Shown: one piece after another, positions 18,701 through 25,135 of the stretch | Layout of the letters: the number at the start of each line of letters is the position of its first letter | Numbering within the stretch: position 1 is the first letter of the stretch | Source of the DNA: a virus | DNA length: 32,622 nucleotides | Reading direction: 5' to 3' (one strand) | IMG/VR virus record: IMGVR_UViG_3300049617_000191 | Coordinates: 1-32,622 of that record | Translations under genes and position numbers: made by a program | The notes under the pieces: generated by a model | Database searches by the model: none | What the model was told of the DNA's origin: nothing | What the model saw: only the letters and a program-made list of their open reading frames with translations

Positions 18701-20994
18701 CGTTCTTTGAGGGCCGGCCGGTGCAGGACAACCTCGACTTTATTCACGCGATCGAGACGAACGGCGGGATTAAGGATCCGGCGTTGAACGAGATCGCGCA
18801 GACGATGCGGCGGATCAATAACGCGCGGCGGGATGCCGTGCGGGCGCTGCCGACGGGCGTCTTCAAGAGCTTCATCGAGAATTATTTCCCGCACATCTGG
18901 AAGGGCGGCGAGGTCGAGGACAGCGAGGCGGCGCGCAAGTTCCTGAAGAAGATCGAGAGCTCGCGTGCGTTCCTCAAGCACCGGACGATTCCGACGATCC
19001 AGGACGGCATCGCGCGTGGTCTGACACCGGTATCGTTCAACCCGGTGGACCTGTTCCTGATGAGGTGGGGCCAGATGGACCGGTTCGTGGCCGGACAAAA
19101 GACGCTCGGGATGCTGAAGGACATGGGCATCGCGCAGCATTTCCCGAACGAGGAGGACGCGCCGCTCGGCTGGACGCGGATCGACAAGCGCATCGGGCTT
19201 TCGGAGGAAGAAGTGCCGGTGAAGACCGAGGGGGACCAGATTCCGGGTCTTGAACAGCCGCCCAAGACCGTGCGCAAAAAGGTGCCGTACTACGCACCGA
19301 CGCAGGCGGCACAGGTGCTCAACAACCATCTCTCGCCCGGGCTGCGCGACAAGGCGTGGTATCGCGGCATCGTCGGAGCGGGCAACGCGCTGAATCAGGC
19401 GCAGCTTGGGTTCTCGGCATTCCACCTCGGCTTTACCAGCGTGGACGCGGCGACGTCGAAGCTGGCCTACGGGCTGGAAGAGCTGGCGGCGGGACGACCC
19501 GCCCACGCGCTGAAAGCCTTCGCGCAGGCACCGCTGCAACTCGGCAGCGTGTTTCACCTGCTCGCCGGCCGCATCTCGCCGTCGCTGGACACGGTGGGCG
19601 GCAAGATGCACCGGGAATGGATGAATCCGGGCAGCCAGTCGCCGGAGATTCAGCGGCTGGTTGAGTCGGTGATCAAGGCCGGCGGCCGCGTGCAGCAGGA
19701 CCCGCTCTACAACAACCGGGCGTGGGAAGGCTTCAAAGGCGCGATGCGCCGCGGAAACTACCTGGGCGGGGCGCTGCGCGCGCCGTTCGCCTTGGTGGAG
19801 CGGGCCTCGGCGCCGATCATGGAGTACGTCGTACCGCGCCAGAAGCTATCGGTGTTCGCGGACATGGCGCGCATGGGCATGGAACGGTTGGGCCCGGGCG
19901 CGAGCGATGAGCAGGTGCGTGACGTCATGGCGAAGGCGTGGGACTCGGTGGACAACCGGATGGGGCAGGTCGTCTACGACAATCTTTTCTGGAACAAGGT
20001 CGCAAAGGACCTGGCGCTGGCATCGGTGCGATCGGTCGGCTGGAACCTCGGCACGTTCCGCGAGCTGGGCGGAGGTGCGGTGGATTGGGGCAAAGCGGGC
20101 GTGGCGGCGGCGATGATGAAGCGGCCGGAATTCACGCACCGGATGGCCTACACGATGGCGCTGCCGCTGCTGACGGGCACGATCGGCGCGCTGGTGCAGT
20201 ACCTCTACACCGGGCAGGCGCCACAGGAACCGCGCGACTACTTTTTCCCGAAGACGGGTGAGAAAGACGAGACGGGCCACAACGTGCGGCTGGCGCTGCC
20301 GAGTTACATGAAGGACGTCTACGGCTTTCAGCACGACCCGGTGCACACGCTCACGAGCAAGATTCACCCGATGTTCTCGGCGGTGGCGCAGATGCTCCAG
20401 AACAAGGATTACTACGGGACGGAGATTTCGCACCCGGGCGATCCGCTCTGGCAGCGAATCCTGGACGAGGGGGGATTCGCCGCGAAGCAGTTCCTGCCAT
20501 TCTCGATCACCGGCCAGCAGAAGATGCAGAAGTCGGGGCAGTCGCTGGCGAAACAACTGCTGCCGTTCGTGGGCGTCACGCCGGCGCCGGGCTACGTGGA
20601 CCAGAGCCCGGCCGAGGAGATGGCGGCGAAGTTCGCGGCGGATCGCGCACCGACCGGCTCGCAGACCAAGCAGGCGTTCGACCAGCGCCAGGCGCGCAAC
20701 CTCCTGCTGAACCAGATTTCCAAGGGCGACAATTCCGGCATCCCGGCGGCGGTGAAGGCGGGAACGGTGAAGCCGGGCGAGATCGCTGGCTTGCTGCGGG
20801 AAGCTCGGCAGTCGCCGCTGGAGCGACGGTTCACGCACCTGACGGCAGAGGAAGGCGCGAAGGTGTTCGAGGTCGCCACGCCGACGGAGAAGGCGATCCT
20901 GAAGCCGATGCTGCTGAGAAAAATTCAGGTGGCGGCTCAGCGCGGAACACTGCCCGACAAGCGCCTGCTGAAAGAAATTGCATCCACTAATTGA
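9784..20994 (+). CDS. Giant polyvalent protein: ParB/DdrB-like, zeta-toxin-like and sigma-70-like domains
   Basis: One uninterrupted 3736-residue frame from ATG 9784; an in-frame TTG at 9763 is less likely. Parts in order: Ala-rich coiled coils (53-95, 249-329); a Pro-rich linker with 11 consecutive prolines (493-503); Gly/Ala-rich hydrophobic stretches (616-640, 658-701); a helical domain with EELEH (1404-1408), possibly a degenerate metallopeptidase; a ParB/DdrB-like domain (about 1556-1920, GGNRRT at 1644-1649); a zeta-toxin-like kinase (Walker A GGGGGAGKTS 2009-2018, D2040, D2089); sigma-70 region 2-like (2461-2531, PDDVRQEARLALYNAAQ, IRNSLIDRYR) and region 4-like (2573-2631, SQAEIARDRGVSAQRI) segments; then a long helical C-terminus with FIENYFPHIWK and hydrophobic segments (3186-3226, 3456-3478). 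Polyvalent proteins of phages are known to be delivered into the host with DNA; delivery here is inferred. Two linkers look like coding sequence in another frame, so it may be a fusion of several genes. Confidence 0.88.
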   Translation: MSAFSSPFDVVAARRAQLAQTAVDPTAIPDTPDFNTERASADTQGELNVDATAMGQQQEQIDAAKAAAAQAKIDQANAAAQAKADAENAKANGVITQAQAVPGPSGAPIIQQVPQTNPDNTVAYQRKDFGIQSVNGDPYSVARNQWGADIYSDPYDAATAKLALNKSGAVMAQPLGKGASALPPKDVTMQGVSISDPSTTQGPGIKSDISVAPDSALNNPSIQGAIDQREQQVVAQGAKEAIADGPGADADDAQSALATARADHEASITKLGAARDAAKAALGTDGYDKAQAQLNQAQSDAVDKANALSAAAKAAAAAQDTARQAKADPIGFLQKKNGAAPAADDSDAQPPSGTPTTQISAGSPPASSPAQPAPPSQAGGVPDSPSTDPTEAEAQREMAAAGITPATAPTPSPSGPIAGATPTAQTPAPDAWTNFKFSDDPALAARQKSAIDEYRQEQPAIQATLQSVNAIGTAADVMSNPANEVGPDGKPLPPPPPPPPPPPAPVPGGTIPPNPLASQPTGTVQDAIDRFDKATGTGVGQAITSVGRIAQDLDQSKANPSYWLNNLSDSLLGTHTLEKEAQGDQQVIDKGKTVETNAQDYITDPTKDKSILARGASFAGSMAPFIAAGPAAPIMGALSMKESGREAAKDKGASDTSAEVASTAIGVVGGGAMALLGPTAGKLLNRVVGGAASGTFSKLILTPLLKAPGASDTLPKAAYNFVLGSAQKGFRTAADLAVLNGATSAISNWAGAASGGDPSKQTNSVSAAFDNFTDNVLFGSFLHAPEMAATEGNNALVNQAVKTEGAKAQFIRQTANTFGAIDASPNLTPAQRADAKDQALHFLSPDVKATVLAHVNNVADAQAQMGQVITGARKTLAGLQPADGNVARMSDQELQSRLADPTQLEDHQATPEYLGKLQAEAARRQQIQQVQADAQGKLSGIAADLDGATSATQELAKQPGGTEALRGLNAYNATLDPSAPRADARDLQAASDLSPLVDPTKTVQPGAEHYLPVTQQIGALPDPDAQAAVTAAFKAVNGRSLTDDERALVVGDPAKGVPPQVLDSNTQQPFVKPGPAKGSLILTDAGIARIRQLVPSAADVLPRSEQSQLEAQSGGKNARKTGQDRGVSDAPPNGAFDTGSSGMTPTPPPLPNPKFTNVTDETLGVRRDSLAAVKAAAEQRGARFAPSGQAALDEINAEIARRQSASVATTPRAAPGAKAGAKAGAEIDYSYPGADGKPVASRGEVTEVHPNHYRLVDVNDGTERAVPIAHEVEQTVPAAPEAEKPAPVAGEPSAAGSGGDAAPDRAAGGTEAEGSLPGIAPESITPELKGTADLVGRLYQKFKAVADRLGVKEFSAATHGGGIGLAVDPNDLTKIQLDLPRLAKQLAKLSPDAAAARLEEVLDEELEHVALDRAAGEGADGHSRERADAAFARVWLKASKEQRATAIKLYDQGASSFFLDGERPSTGVLDTASDAIRGRELMRMISQLQRRGRTSEAVELMTPETKPLFQKLIDYLRKVLPLKDPAAQRMLARAEQLRNLHPDDSADGENASKSQRADVALANGDSLPAKYELAELGDLQASHRNGAPNPDYPAGLNERDYSLPQEREKNEAMASQFDPRRVLTDNPDAVNGPPIVDQNGLVLGGNRRTIALGDPRAYGRYRPALEQQASRFGVDPEQVRSMKQPVLVRRVQATPEQRPELIRRLNETPTGGIDRANDAVSAGKQLSPDLVRTVGDLFQSDPDKTPLQHLTDGDTKSLAQGLLDAGAIRPNDREKYVAPNGNLTPEGARFARTVLLGGVVPDAQLLRSVEGTPTETKLLNGLSPLYTARSRGVDLTPLTEAVRLEADRQRNGIKTVQDHQAQGALDGIGAEGSEPAKNVQTILGNISARDARRALTSLQGIVAPLEPGQTGLFGETNRKSIGDISPGEALQVVRTSKSIGKAARGLGEAVAGAEVHLDQTLTPDNEAVKRGILPPGTYSQAKFHEALISHFLSKAEPVTGRKPEVVLLGGGGGAGKTSILKKLQAEGKIRSSGHVEVNADEFKTLLPEYEAKVKAGDRAAARDVHHESAFLARELAARAMQDKRDLIIDGTMKSKESGLQLIRRMKDAGYKIDFVGVTADPAEAIRRAEERGDKTGRFVPTEDLARAHSGFNEALPSYLRALQDGGHTARVFDNSGATPQELPVEEIRNETYTPISERARYTHPAESPRGSEVAGVLHSGDDRGAPGGGEEGGQEADPADRRGASLDDDQRLRPGPGRPLRGPGLDSTAHGAAIPDLFERPATDKPQTRPDEAPLTRTQALNVYRKLSPLRADGTIKPAQSAALERAEKALGQSFIPGTEQAGGQKPSREEAASEENSPKLQSRPGDVQQSMFDTGRDQDRGQQLLFAAAVQKPLAKYMDALEQRQAALPEPVENRLNFADEYRTDFGTLPSPALEALARPFARDAGGTGENPEATPHGRFHAHLDLADRMARKFHNVPGVEPDDVRQEARLALYNAAQDHDPAVGTPFRNQAAHYIRNSLIDRYRSQSRRAVEQPTLDEPVGRDRDGLQTTGKDLVRDGSPVPGEATAQADSHDILRSAVSSLPSHLHDVMNDLLAGKSQAEIARDRGVSAQRINAQAKVGLDKLREHFTKQGIGARDLIGGAEVHTPDESELPGAELIKPEDVTIDHDGSTWTEAKDNYDPDDAATWPFANADEIDTYKQAVDGFDKDDPDTWDDFLPAELAGEHGNITDAADEADSLASTLEAQEGISPAVREAARKLEQSIRDQVKDTVLPVAERNYNYAKRVVDDAQAKADAYFADSNDPDVQMSRRDIDEPDTWPKEWSDEYDAAQKQAGLADDDYGPARKMINDVFDAKHGPEIEAAKERVAAKNTEASKASGESQGTLYGAAVDDPPTIGKRLFGDNAFLRDDVAPTVQAIAETFTSAGDSLMKTYAPALRGLEAKHTANILRQNLTEIARNRDHAEAALRKARTFFEGRPVQDNLDFIHAIETNGGIKDPALNEIAQTMRRINNARRDAVRALPTGVFKSFIENYFPHIWKGGEVEDSEAARKFLKKIESSRAFLKHRTIPTIQDGIARGLTPVSFNPVDLFLMRWGQMDRFVAGQKTLGMLKDMGIAQHFPNEEDAPLGWTRIDKRIGLSEEEVPVKTEGDQIPGLEQPPKTVRKKVPYYAPTQAAQVLNNHLSPGLRDKAWYRGIVGAGNALNQAQLGFSAFHLGFTSVDAATSKLAYGLEELAAGRPAHALKAFAQAPLQLGSVFHLLAGRISPSLDTVGGKMHREWMNPGSQSPEIQRLVESVIKAGGRVQQDPLYNNRAWEGFKGAMRRGNYLGGALRAPFALVERASAPIMEYVVPRQKLSVFADMARMGMERLGPGASDEQVRDVMAKAWDSVDNRMGQVVYDNLFWNKVAKDLALASVRSVGWNLGTFRELGGGAVDWGKAGVAAAMMKRPEFTHRMAYTMALPLLTGTIGALVQYLYTGQAPQEPRDYFFPKTGEKDETGHNVRLALPSYMKDVYGFQHDPVHTLTSKIHPMFSAVAQMLQNKDYYGTEISHPGDPLWQRILDEGGFAAKQFLPFSITGQQKMQKSGQSLAKQLLPFVGVTPAPGYVDQSPAEEMAAKFAADRAPTGSQTKQAFDQRQARNLLLNQISKGDNSGIPAAVKAGTVKPGEIAGLLREARQSPLERRFTHLTAEEGAKVFEVATPTEKAILKPMLLRKIQVAAQRGTLPDKRLLKEIASTN
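10784..10793 (+). other. A10 homopolymer in the giant gene
   Basis: Ten consecutive A residues read as CAA AAA AAA AAC (residues 334-337) in an otherwise GC-rich gene. Slippage by -1 would end at TGA 10815-10817 and by +1 at TAA 10859-10861, giving short products of about 340-360 residues. It may be a transcriptional or ribosomal slippage site, or simply a tolerated linker tract. Confidence 0.5.
10892..10912 (-). other. Potential G-quadruplex motif
   Basis: The plus strand has four C-tracts of three or four bases spaced by loops of 6, 1 and 1 bases, so the minus strand matches the canonical G3+N1-7 pattern. It lies in the Pro-rich linker of the giant gene, about 100 bases after the A10 run. 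It may be only a side effect of proline codons. Confidence 0.35.
13592..13768 (+). CDS. Candidate nested small ORF at a giant-protein linker (58 aa)
   Basis: In a frame different from the giant gene, ATG 13592 opens a 58-residue ORF with protein-like helical content (LWQENRRRLAAEGMRRLIAQ, GELRRKEAF). Its codons end mostly in G or C like real genes here. The giant frame over the same bases loses this bias and reads as a low-complexity Ala/Glu/Pro/Gly linker. No clear ribosome site precedes it, so it could be a remnant of a former separate gene rather than an expressed one. Confidence 0.35.
   Translation: MKSSKPFPLHPKPKSLHLWQENRRRLAAEGMRRLIAQLGELRRKEAFQASRLSRSRPS
16349..16579 (+). CDS. Nested gene inside the giant ORF, just after the zeta-toxin domain (76 aa)
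   Basis: ATG 16349 is preceded by GAGGA (16336-16340) with an 8-base spacer, one of the best ribosome sites in the window. The 76-residue product (starts MKRILPLVKERATP, contains WPAFYTPATIAEHLAAEKKAGKKLIPL and HLMMTSDFDPDPGVPYGV) has balanced composition, and nearly all codons from residue 20 on end in G or C. The giant frame over these bases is a Gly/Asp/Arg-rich low-complexity run (residues 2189-2265) without that bias. Coding signal therefore switches frame here and returns to the giant frame right after the TAG. It could be a partner of the kinase domain, a formerly separate gene between two fused genes, or the mark of a sequence error. No family recognised. Confidence 0.6.
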   Translation: MKRILPLVKERATPTQPNPPEDRKWPAFYTPATIAEHLAAEKKAGKKLIPLTDEEHHLMMTSDFDPDPGVPYGVLD

Positions 20995-21014
20995 TTTAGC
21001 TATGCAAATAGTGC

Positions 21015-23306
21015 ATGGCATTAGTCGTCTCCACTCCGCAGAAGCCAGACTATCCTGACGGCGGGGAGAACACGCATGATGCGCCGCCGTTGCCGGCGGG
21101 GTCGAGTCCAAAGCCGACGCTGAAGCCGCCGGGATCGAGCCTGGCGATGACTGAGGACCAGTTGACCACGCTGGTCGAGTACGTCTGCAACAAGGTCGAC
21201 GAGCTGAAGAAGGAGAAGCACGACCATGGCTGGGACCGCGAGCGGGACGACTACATCGACCAGCACGAGGACGAATTCAAGTTCCGCGAAAAGGAAGAGG
21301 GCTCGATCTTCCGCGACTCGAACCTGAGTTTCAACCAGTCGCGGAGGAACACGCTGCCGATCGTGGCGCGACTGACGAAAGATTATCTCGCGGTCGATGG
21401 GTTTTACGCGATCGAGCCGACGCGCCTGACCGACCAGAGCCTGGCGCCGCGCATCCAGAATTATTCGAAGTACAAGCTGGGCCGGTCGAACCTGCGGGCC
21501 TGCCTGCTCGAGGCCATCGACCGGGCGGCGGTGGTCGGCGAGCGCGTCGTGAAGATCACGCACGCGGAGCGGTCCTCGTTCTACAAGGAGACCGACATCG
21601 TGCTGGTGGACGAGACGGGCTCGCCGGTGCGGACCAGCAAGGGCGATGTCATCTACTCGACGGACGAATGGGTCGCGCCGCAGACGGAGCAGGACGACAT
21701 GCAGAAGCCGCTGACCTTCGTGCAGGGCATCGTGGCGGCGATTTTCCCGGCGAAGGGACCGCTGGTGCTGAAGAAGGACCCGACGGTGGCCAAGCCGGAC
21801 AAAGAAAAGTACGTGAAGTGCACCTACCCGATGAAGCACGTGGCTTACGCCGGGCCGGACTGCTCGGGGGTTCACCACAAGGATTTCCTGTGCGGGTTGC
21901 GGGAGAAGGACGTGCAGACGGCGCCGATCATCGCGCATCTCTACGACCTGGACGTGACCGCGGCGATCGAACGGTACGTGATTCCCTACCAGCCGGCCGA
22001 CCTGGACGACCCGATGGAGAAGGCGTTCATGCTGGACCTGATGTCGCGGGTGAACGCGCTAAAGAATGAGGACAACACGGCTAAGTCGGCCACGCTCCGG
22101 CCGCACCGGGAAGATCACGAGATGGCGGAGCCGGCCCAGGACGATTTCCACGCGCTGACGCAGCTGGCCGAGGCGTACCTGTCGCTCGACGTGGATGGGG
22201 ACGGGATCATCGAGGAGATTTGCATCACGGTCGACCTGAAGAACCGGTTCGCGTACGACTTCGATTACACGCCGAACGTGGTCCACCCCTCCCTCGGGCG
22301 CCCGTTCCGGGTGATTCGCACCCTGCCGTTGGTGGACCGCTGGTACGGGATTTCCGAGTACAAGGTTAACCGACACAAGCAGTGGTTTATCGACTGGTCG
22401 TTGAACCGGCTGGTCTACGACGCCTCGCTGGCCGGGAAAATCCGCGGCTACAACCCGAAGGCGGCGGCGGGCTGGGACCGCAATCCACCCGTCCCGGGCG
22501 ACGTCTGGCACAAGTTCGAGGACCCGGAGCTTTTCGAGAAAGGCGTCGTCACCATCGAGATGCCGACGCTGGACGACAACACGTTCCAGTTGATGCAGAC
22601 GATGATGCAGGCGAGCCAGGCGGAGCGGGGCAACCTGGCGCCAGGCGGCGATACGATCTCGAACCTGCCGTCATCGAAGCTAAAGTATGGGATTGAGGCG
22701 ATCCAGCGCTCCGGCGACGAGCTCTATGCCCTCACGGCGATTCTGATCAAGGAACCGCTGATGTCCGTGGTCGACGCGGCCATGAAGACGATGCTGGCCC
22801 ACATGGACGAGGTGGAGGAGTACGAGTTCACGGAGGGGGATCACACGCTGTCGGACACCATGAACCGGAGCGAGATCGAGGACTTGAAGTTCAACGTCTC
22901 GCTGGACCTGACGCTGGCGCGCGGCGACCAGATCGTGGAGCAGAACGAGGCGGCGATGGACAAGGTGGTGGCCTACCTGCAACAGCCCGCTTTCATGCAG
23001 GCGGTCACGCGGCCCTTTCTGTTGCGCTACTTGCGGGCGATGGAGATTCCCGATCCGGACAAGGCGCTGCCCACGCCCACGCCGGAGGCCATTGCGGCGT
23101 CATTGCAGCCTCCCCAGCCGCCGCAGGGGCCCGGTGGGCCACCGCAACCCGGCGGCGCTCCCGGCGCGCCCATGGCGCCTCCTCCGCCCGGACCGACGCC
23201 AAGTCAGATGCCGACCCAGCCCGCGGCCAACCCCCCACTCCCTTCCGCGGCGGCTGATGCCACGGCAGGCCCGGGCACGCCAGGCCCTGCGCCCAAGCTT
23301 GTATGA
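21015..23306 (+). CDS. Portal protein
   Basis: A 763-residue protein from ATG 21015 after a short AT-rich gap. After a disordered N-terminus it has the features of large podovirus-type portals: WDRERDDYIDQHEDEFKFRE, SIFRDSNLSFNQSRRNTLPIVARLTKDYL, an acidic DGDGIIEEICITVD strand pair, RWYGISEYKVNRHKQWFIDW, and helices toward the C-terminus (ALTAILIKEPLMSVVDAAM). The last 80 residues are a Pro/Gly-rich tail. The portal forms the dodecameric ring through which the terminase packages DNA and the genome exits. Size is close to the large portals of N4-like phages, and the downstream capsid gene is N4gp56-type. Assignment is by overall pattern, size and context. Confidence 0.82.
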   Translation: MALVVSTPQKPDYPDGGENTHDAPPLPAGSSPKPTLKPPGSSLAMTEDQLTTLVEYVCNKVDELKKEKHDHGWDRERDDYIDQHEDEFKFREKEEGSIFRDSNLSFNQSRRNTLPIVARLTKDYLAVDGFYAIEPTRLTDQSLAPRIQNYSKYKLGRSNLRACLLEAIDRAAVVGERVVKITHAERSSFYKETDIVLVDETGSPVRTSKGDVIYSTDEWVAPQTEQDDMQKPLTFVQGIVAAIFPAKGPLVLKKDPTVAKPDKEKYVKCTYPMKHVAYAGPDCSGVHHKDFLCGLREKDVQTAPIIAHLYDLDVTAAIERYVIPYQPADLDDPMEKAFMLDLMSRVNALKNEDNTAKSATLRPHREDHEMAEPAQDDFHALTQLAEAYLSLDVDGDGIIEEICITVDLKNRFAYDFDYTPNVVHPSLGRPFRVIRTLPLVDRWYGISEYKVNRHKQWFIDWSLNRLVYDASLAGKIRGYNPKAAAGWDRNPPVPGDVWHKFEDPELFEKGVVTIEMPTLDDNTFQLMQTMMQASQAERGNLAPGGDTISNLPSSKLKYGIEAIQRSGDELYALTAILIKEPLMSVVDAAMKTMLAHMDEVEEYEFTEGDHTLSDTMNRSEIEDLKFNVSLDLTLARGDQIVEQNEAAMDKVVAYLQQPAFMQAVTRPFLLRYLRAMEIPDPDKALPTPTPEAIAASLQPPQPPQGPGGPPQPGGAPGAPMAPPPPGPTPSQMPTQPAANPPLPSAAADATAGPGTPGPAPKLV

Positions 23307-23581
23307 TCACTGTTCCGAACGCCCAGCGCCCATCGAAAGCCGAGGCACCCGAGGATGTCCTCGACCGCATCCACGCCCTGCGAACAGACCGGAATTTTCA
23401 ATGGTTCATGGACAAGGTGCGGGCGAAGCATCTGGACCAGCAGAAGGCGGCACTTGATCACCGAAGCTCGGAGAAGGACACGTACGAAGCACGCATGCGA
23501 TATTCTTCATTAGATGATATATTAAGCTTGCTTGACTATTTGGAATCTGTGATGAAGGATGAGCTGGCCAAGAAACCGTAA
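23303..23581 (+). CDS. Small helical protein after the portal (92 aa)
   Basis: ATG overlaps the portal stop as ATGA. The product is charged and helical (APEDVLDRIHALRTDRNFQWFMDKVRAKHLDQQKAALDH at about residues 15-53, then SLDDILSLLDYLESVMKDELAKK). Its 3' third, roughly 23500-23550, is strikingly AT-rich for this genome, so it may also hold a promoter for the tail fibre gene. No family recognised; a head-completion or assembly helper role is only a guess from position. Confidence 0.7.
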   Translation: MITVPNAQRPSKAEAPEDVLDRIHALRTDRNFQWFMDKVRAKHLDQQKAALDHRSSEKDTYEARMRYSSLDDILSLLDYLESVMKDELAKKP

Positions 23582-23583
23582 CC

Positions 23584-24846
23584 ATGTCGCTTTTCACCGC
23601 TCTCTACCAGCTTCAGGACAAGCTCGTCCAGGCTGGCCGCGCTTTCGGGGGCGAGCCCACGCTGTCGGTCATGAGTCGCGCGCTGGTGCGAAGGGACAAC
23701 ACCTCGGCCCTGCAGGCGGACGATCTCAATGCGGACACGGTGACGATGTTGGGCATCGAGCCGAATGCCGCCAACGGGCCGGTCAAGCTGGGCTCGGATG
23801 GGAAGCTGCCGGCACTGGATGGATCGAACCTGACCAACGTTTCGGGTGGTGGCGGATCAAGTCTGCCGCTTTCTGGCGGCACGATGTCGGGCGACATCAA
23901 CATGGACGGGAACAGCATTGATGATGCGGCGAATATCGGGACGGCCGCTGCCGCAGCGCTCGATACCGATCCCACGATGGCGGCCGACAGCGACACGCGC
24001 GTGCCGAGCCAGGCGGCGGTCCGGGCCTACGTGGCGGCTAGTTCAGGTTCGCTTGGATACACCTACGAAGCTGTCCCCAACTACGGGGATGGCGTCTCTT
24101 GGTTGTCGCAGCCGGGCACGAAGGAATGGATCGACACCTACAACCATCCCGATGGCGGCGTGTCGGGGATTTTCTCCGTCATACTTCAGGGCGACCTCGA
24201 CGGCACTTTTTCCGGTCCCTATTTTTTTGGGGACTTCGGCAGCCAGCTAGGTTTTATCGACGCGGACTCCTCCGGATCGGTGGTGGCCAACTGGCAGCAG
24301 AGCGCCTGGACATGGACGCCAATCAGCGGGCCTGCCTCGAGCCTGGATGGATTTTACGCCAACCCCGGCACGCCCATCTATTTCGGCGGCGGACCCGCCA
24401 CTCCGATCACCTCGACCATTGGCACTTCCGGCAATCCGATCACGGGCCGCTTCATCACGATCACGCCCGGCGGCAACGGCATCTGGGTGATCAGCAACGG
24501 CGCATCCGCCGTGAATGGCCAATCCGTCCTCCTTTCCAGCTCGCCCACGAGCACTCAGCCGAACACCCGCTACATCATTGGCAACACGGGAGGCATGGCC
24601 GTCCCGCTGCCCACCACCGCCTCGCTGGGCGATACCTTCGAGGTAATCGGTCATTACACATCGTGGACCATCACGCAGGCGGCGGGGCAGCAGATTCTAT
24701 GCGGATCGACCTCTCCCTCATCCACGACCATGGGCACCAGTGGTTATGTCGCCAGCGCCACTGCAACCTCCAGCGCCCGGCTCGTCTGTGTGGCTGTTAA
24801 CACCTGGGTCATTACCTCGCATGAGACTGCTATCACCCTGCACTAA
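23584..24846 (+). CDS. Tail fibre-like protein
   Basis: A 420-residue protein. The segment LPLSGGTMSGDINMDGNSI (about residues 92-110) followed by DTDPTMAADSDTRVPSQAAVRAYV is the classic repeat-like motif of phage tail fibres and appendages. A short collagen-free Gly/Ser linker precedes it. The second half is rich in Gly, Ser and Thr with beta-type strands (NPITGRFITITPGGNGIWVISNGAS, LGDTFEVIGHYTSWTITQAAGQ) and ends in a conserved-looking tip (LVCVAVNTWVITSHETAITLH). It is expected to trimerise and bind the host surface. The short N-terminal part should attach to the virion. Confidence 0.8.
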   Translation: MSLFTALYQLQDKLVQAGRAFGGEPTLSVMSRALVRRDNTSALQADDLNADTVTMLGIEPNAANGPVKLGSDGKLPALDGSNLTNVSGGGGSSLPLSGGTMSGDINMDGNSIDDAANIGTAAAAALDTDPTMAADSDTRVPSQAAVRAYVAASSGSLGYTYEAVPNYGDGVSWLSQPGTKEWIDTYNHPDGGVSGIFSVILQGDLDGTFSGPYFFGDFGSQLGFIDADSSGSVVANWQQSAWTWTPISGPASSLDGFYANPGTPIYFGGGPATPITSTIGTSGNPITGRFITITPGGNGIWVISNGASAVNGQSVLLSSSPTSTQPNTRYIIGNTGGMAVPLPTTASLGDTFEVIGHYTSWTITQAAGQQILCGSTSPSSTTMGTSGYVASATATSSARLVCVAVNTWVITSHETAITLH

Positions 24847-24854
24847 CTCCAACT

Positions 24855-25133
24855 ATGAAAATCTCTGTTCCACCCCCCACTCCACGGCCCCTACCAACAC
24901 CGACGCCTCAAGTCCTCGACCTCGGGAGCGACACGCCGCCCATCGTTATTGATCTCGATGACCCGTTGAACTTGATCGCGAAAGCCGGTGTCCGCGATGC
25001 GAGCGGGAAGGTCGTCTACCGTTTCATCGTGTACTCCGGCGCGACCTACACCGCGGCCGGGGACTATACCCAGGCGCAATTCAACACGGCCGCCATGGCG
25101 ATTCTGAATGGGATGCTGGCACCGGCGAGCTGA
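24855..25133 (+). CDS. Small hypothetical protein (92 aa)
   Basis: ATG eight bases after the tail fibre stop. The first 20 residues are Pro/Thr-rich; the rest looks like a small beta-rich fold (PIVIDLDDPLNLIAKAGVRDASGKVVYRFIVYSGATY) with a C-terminal helix. It is followed two bases later by the receiver-domain gene. No family recognised. Position next to the fibre would fit a fibre accessory protein, but nothing in the sequence shows it. Confidence 0.65.
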   Translation: MKISVPPPTPRPLPTPTPQVLDLGSDTPPIVIDLDDPLNLIAKAGVRDASGKVVYRFIVYSGATYTAAGDYTQAQFNTAAMAILNGMLAPAS

Positions 25134-25135
25134 TC

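Noticed and set aside
17341-19611. Minus-strand open frame of 756 codons
   Set aside because: Antisense shadow of the giant gene, typical of high third-position GC; basic, repetitive composition and no motifs.
9784-20994. A virion RNA polymerase like that of N4
   Set aside because: Size and context invite the comparison, but I find no T7-like polymerase motifs; the transcription-related part looks like sigma-70 instead.
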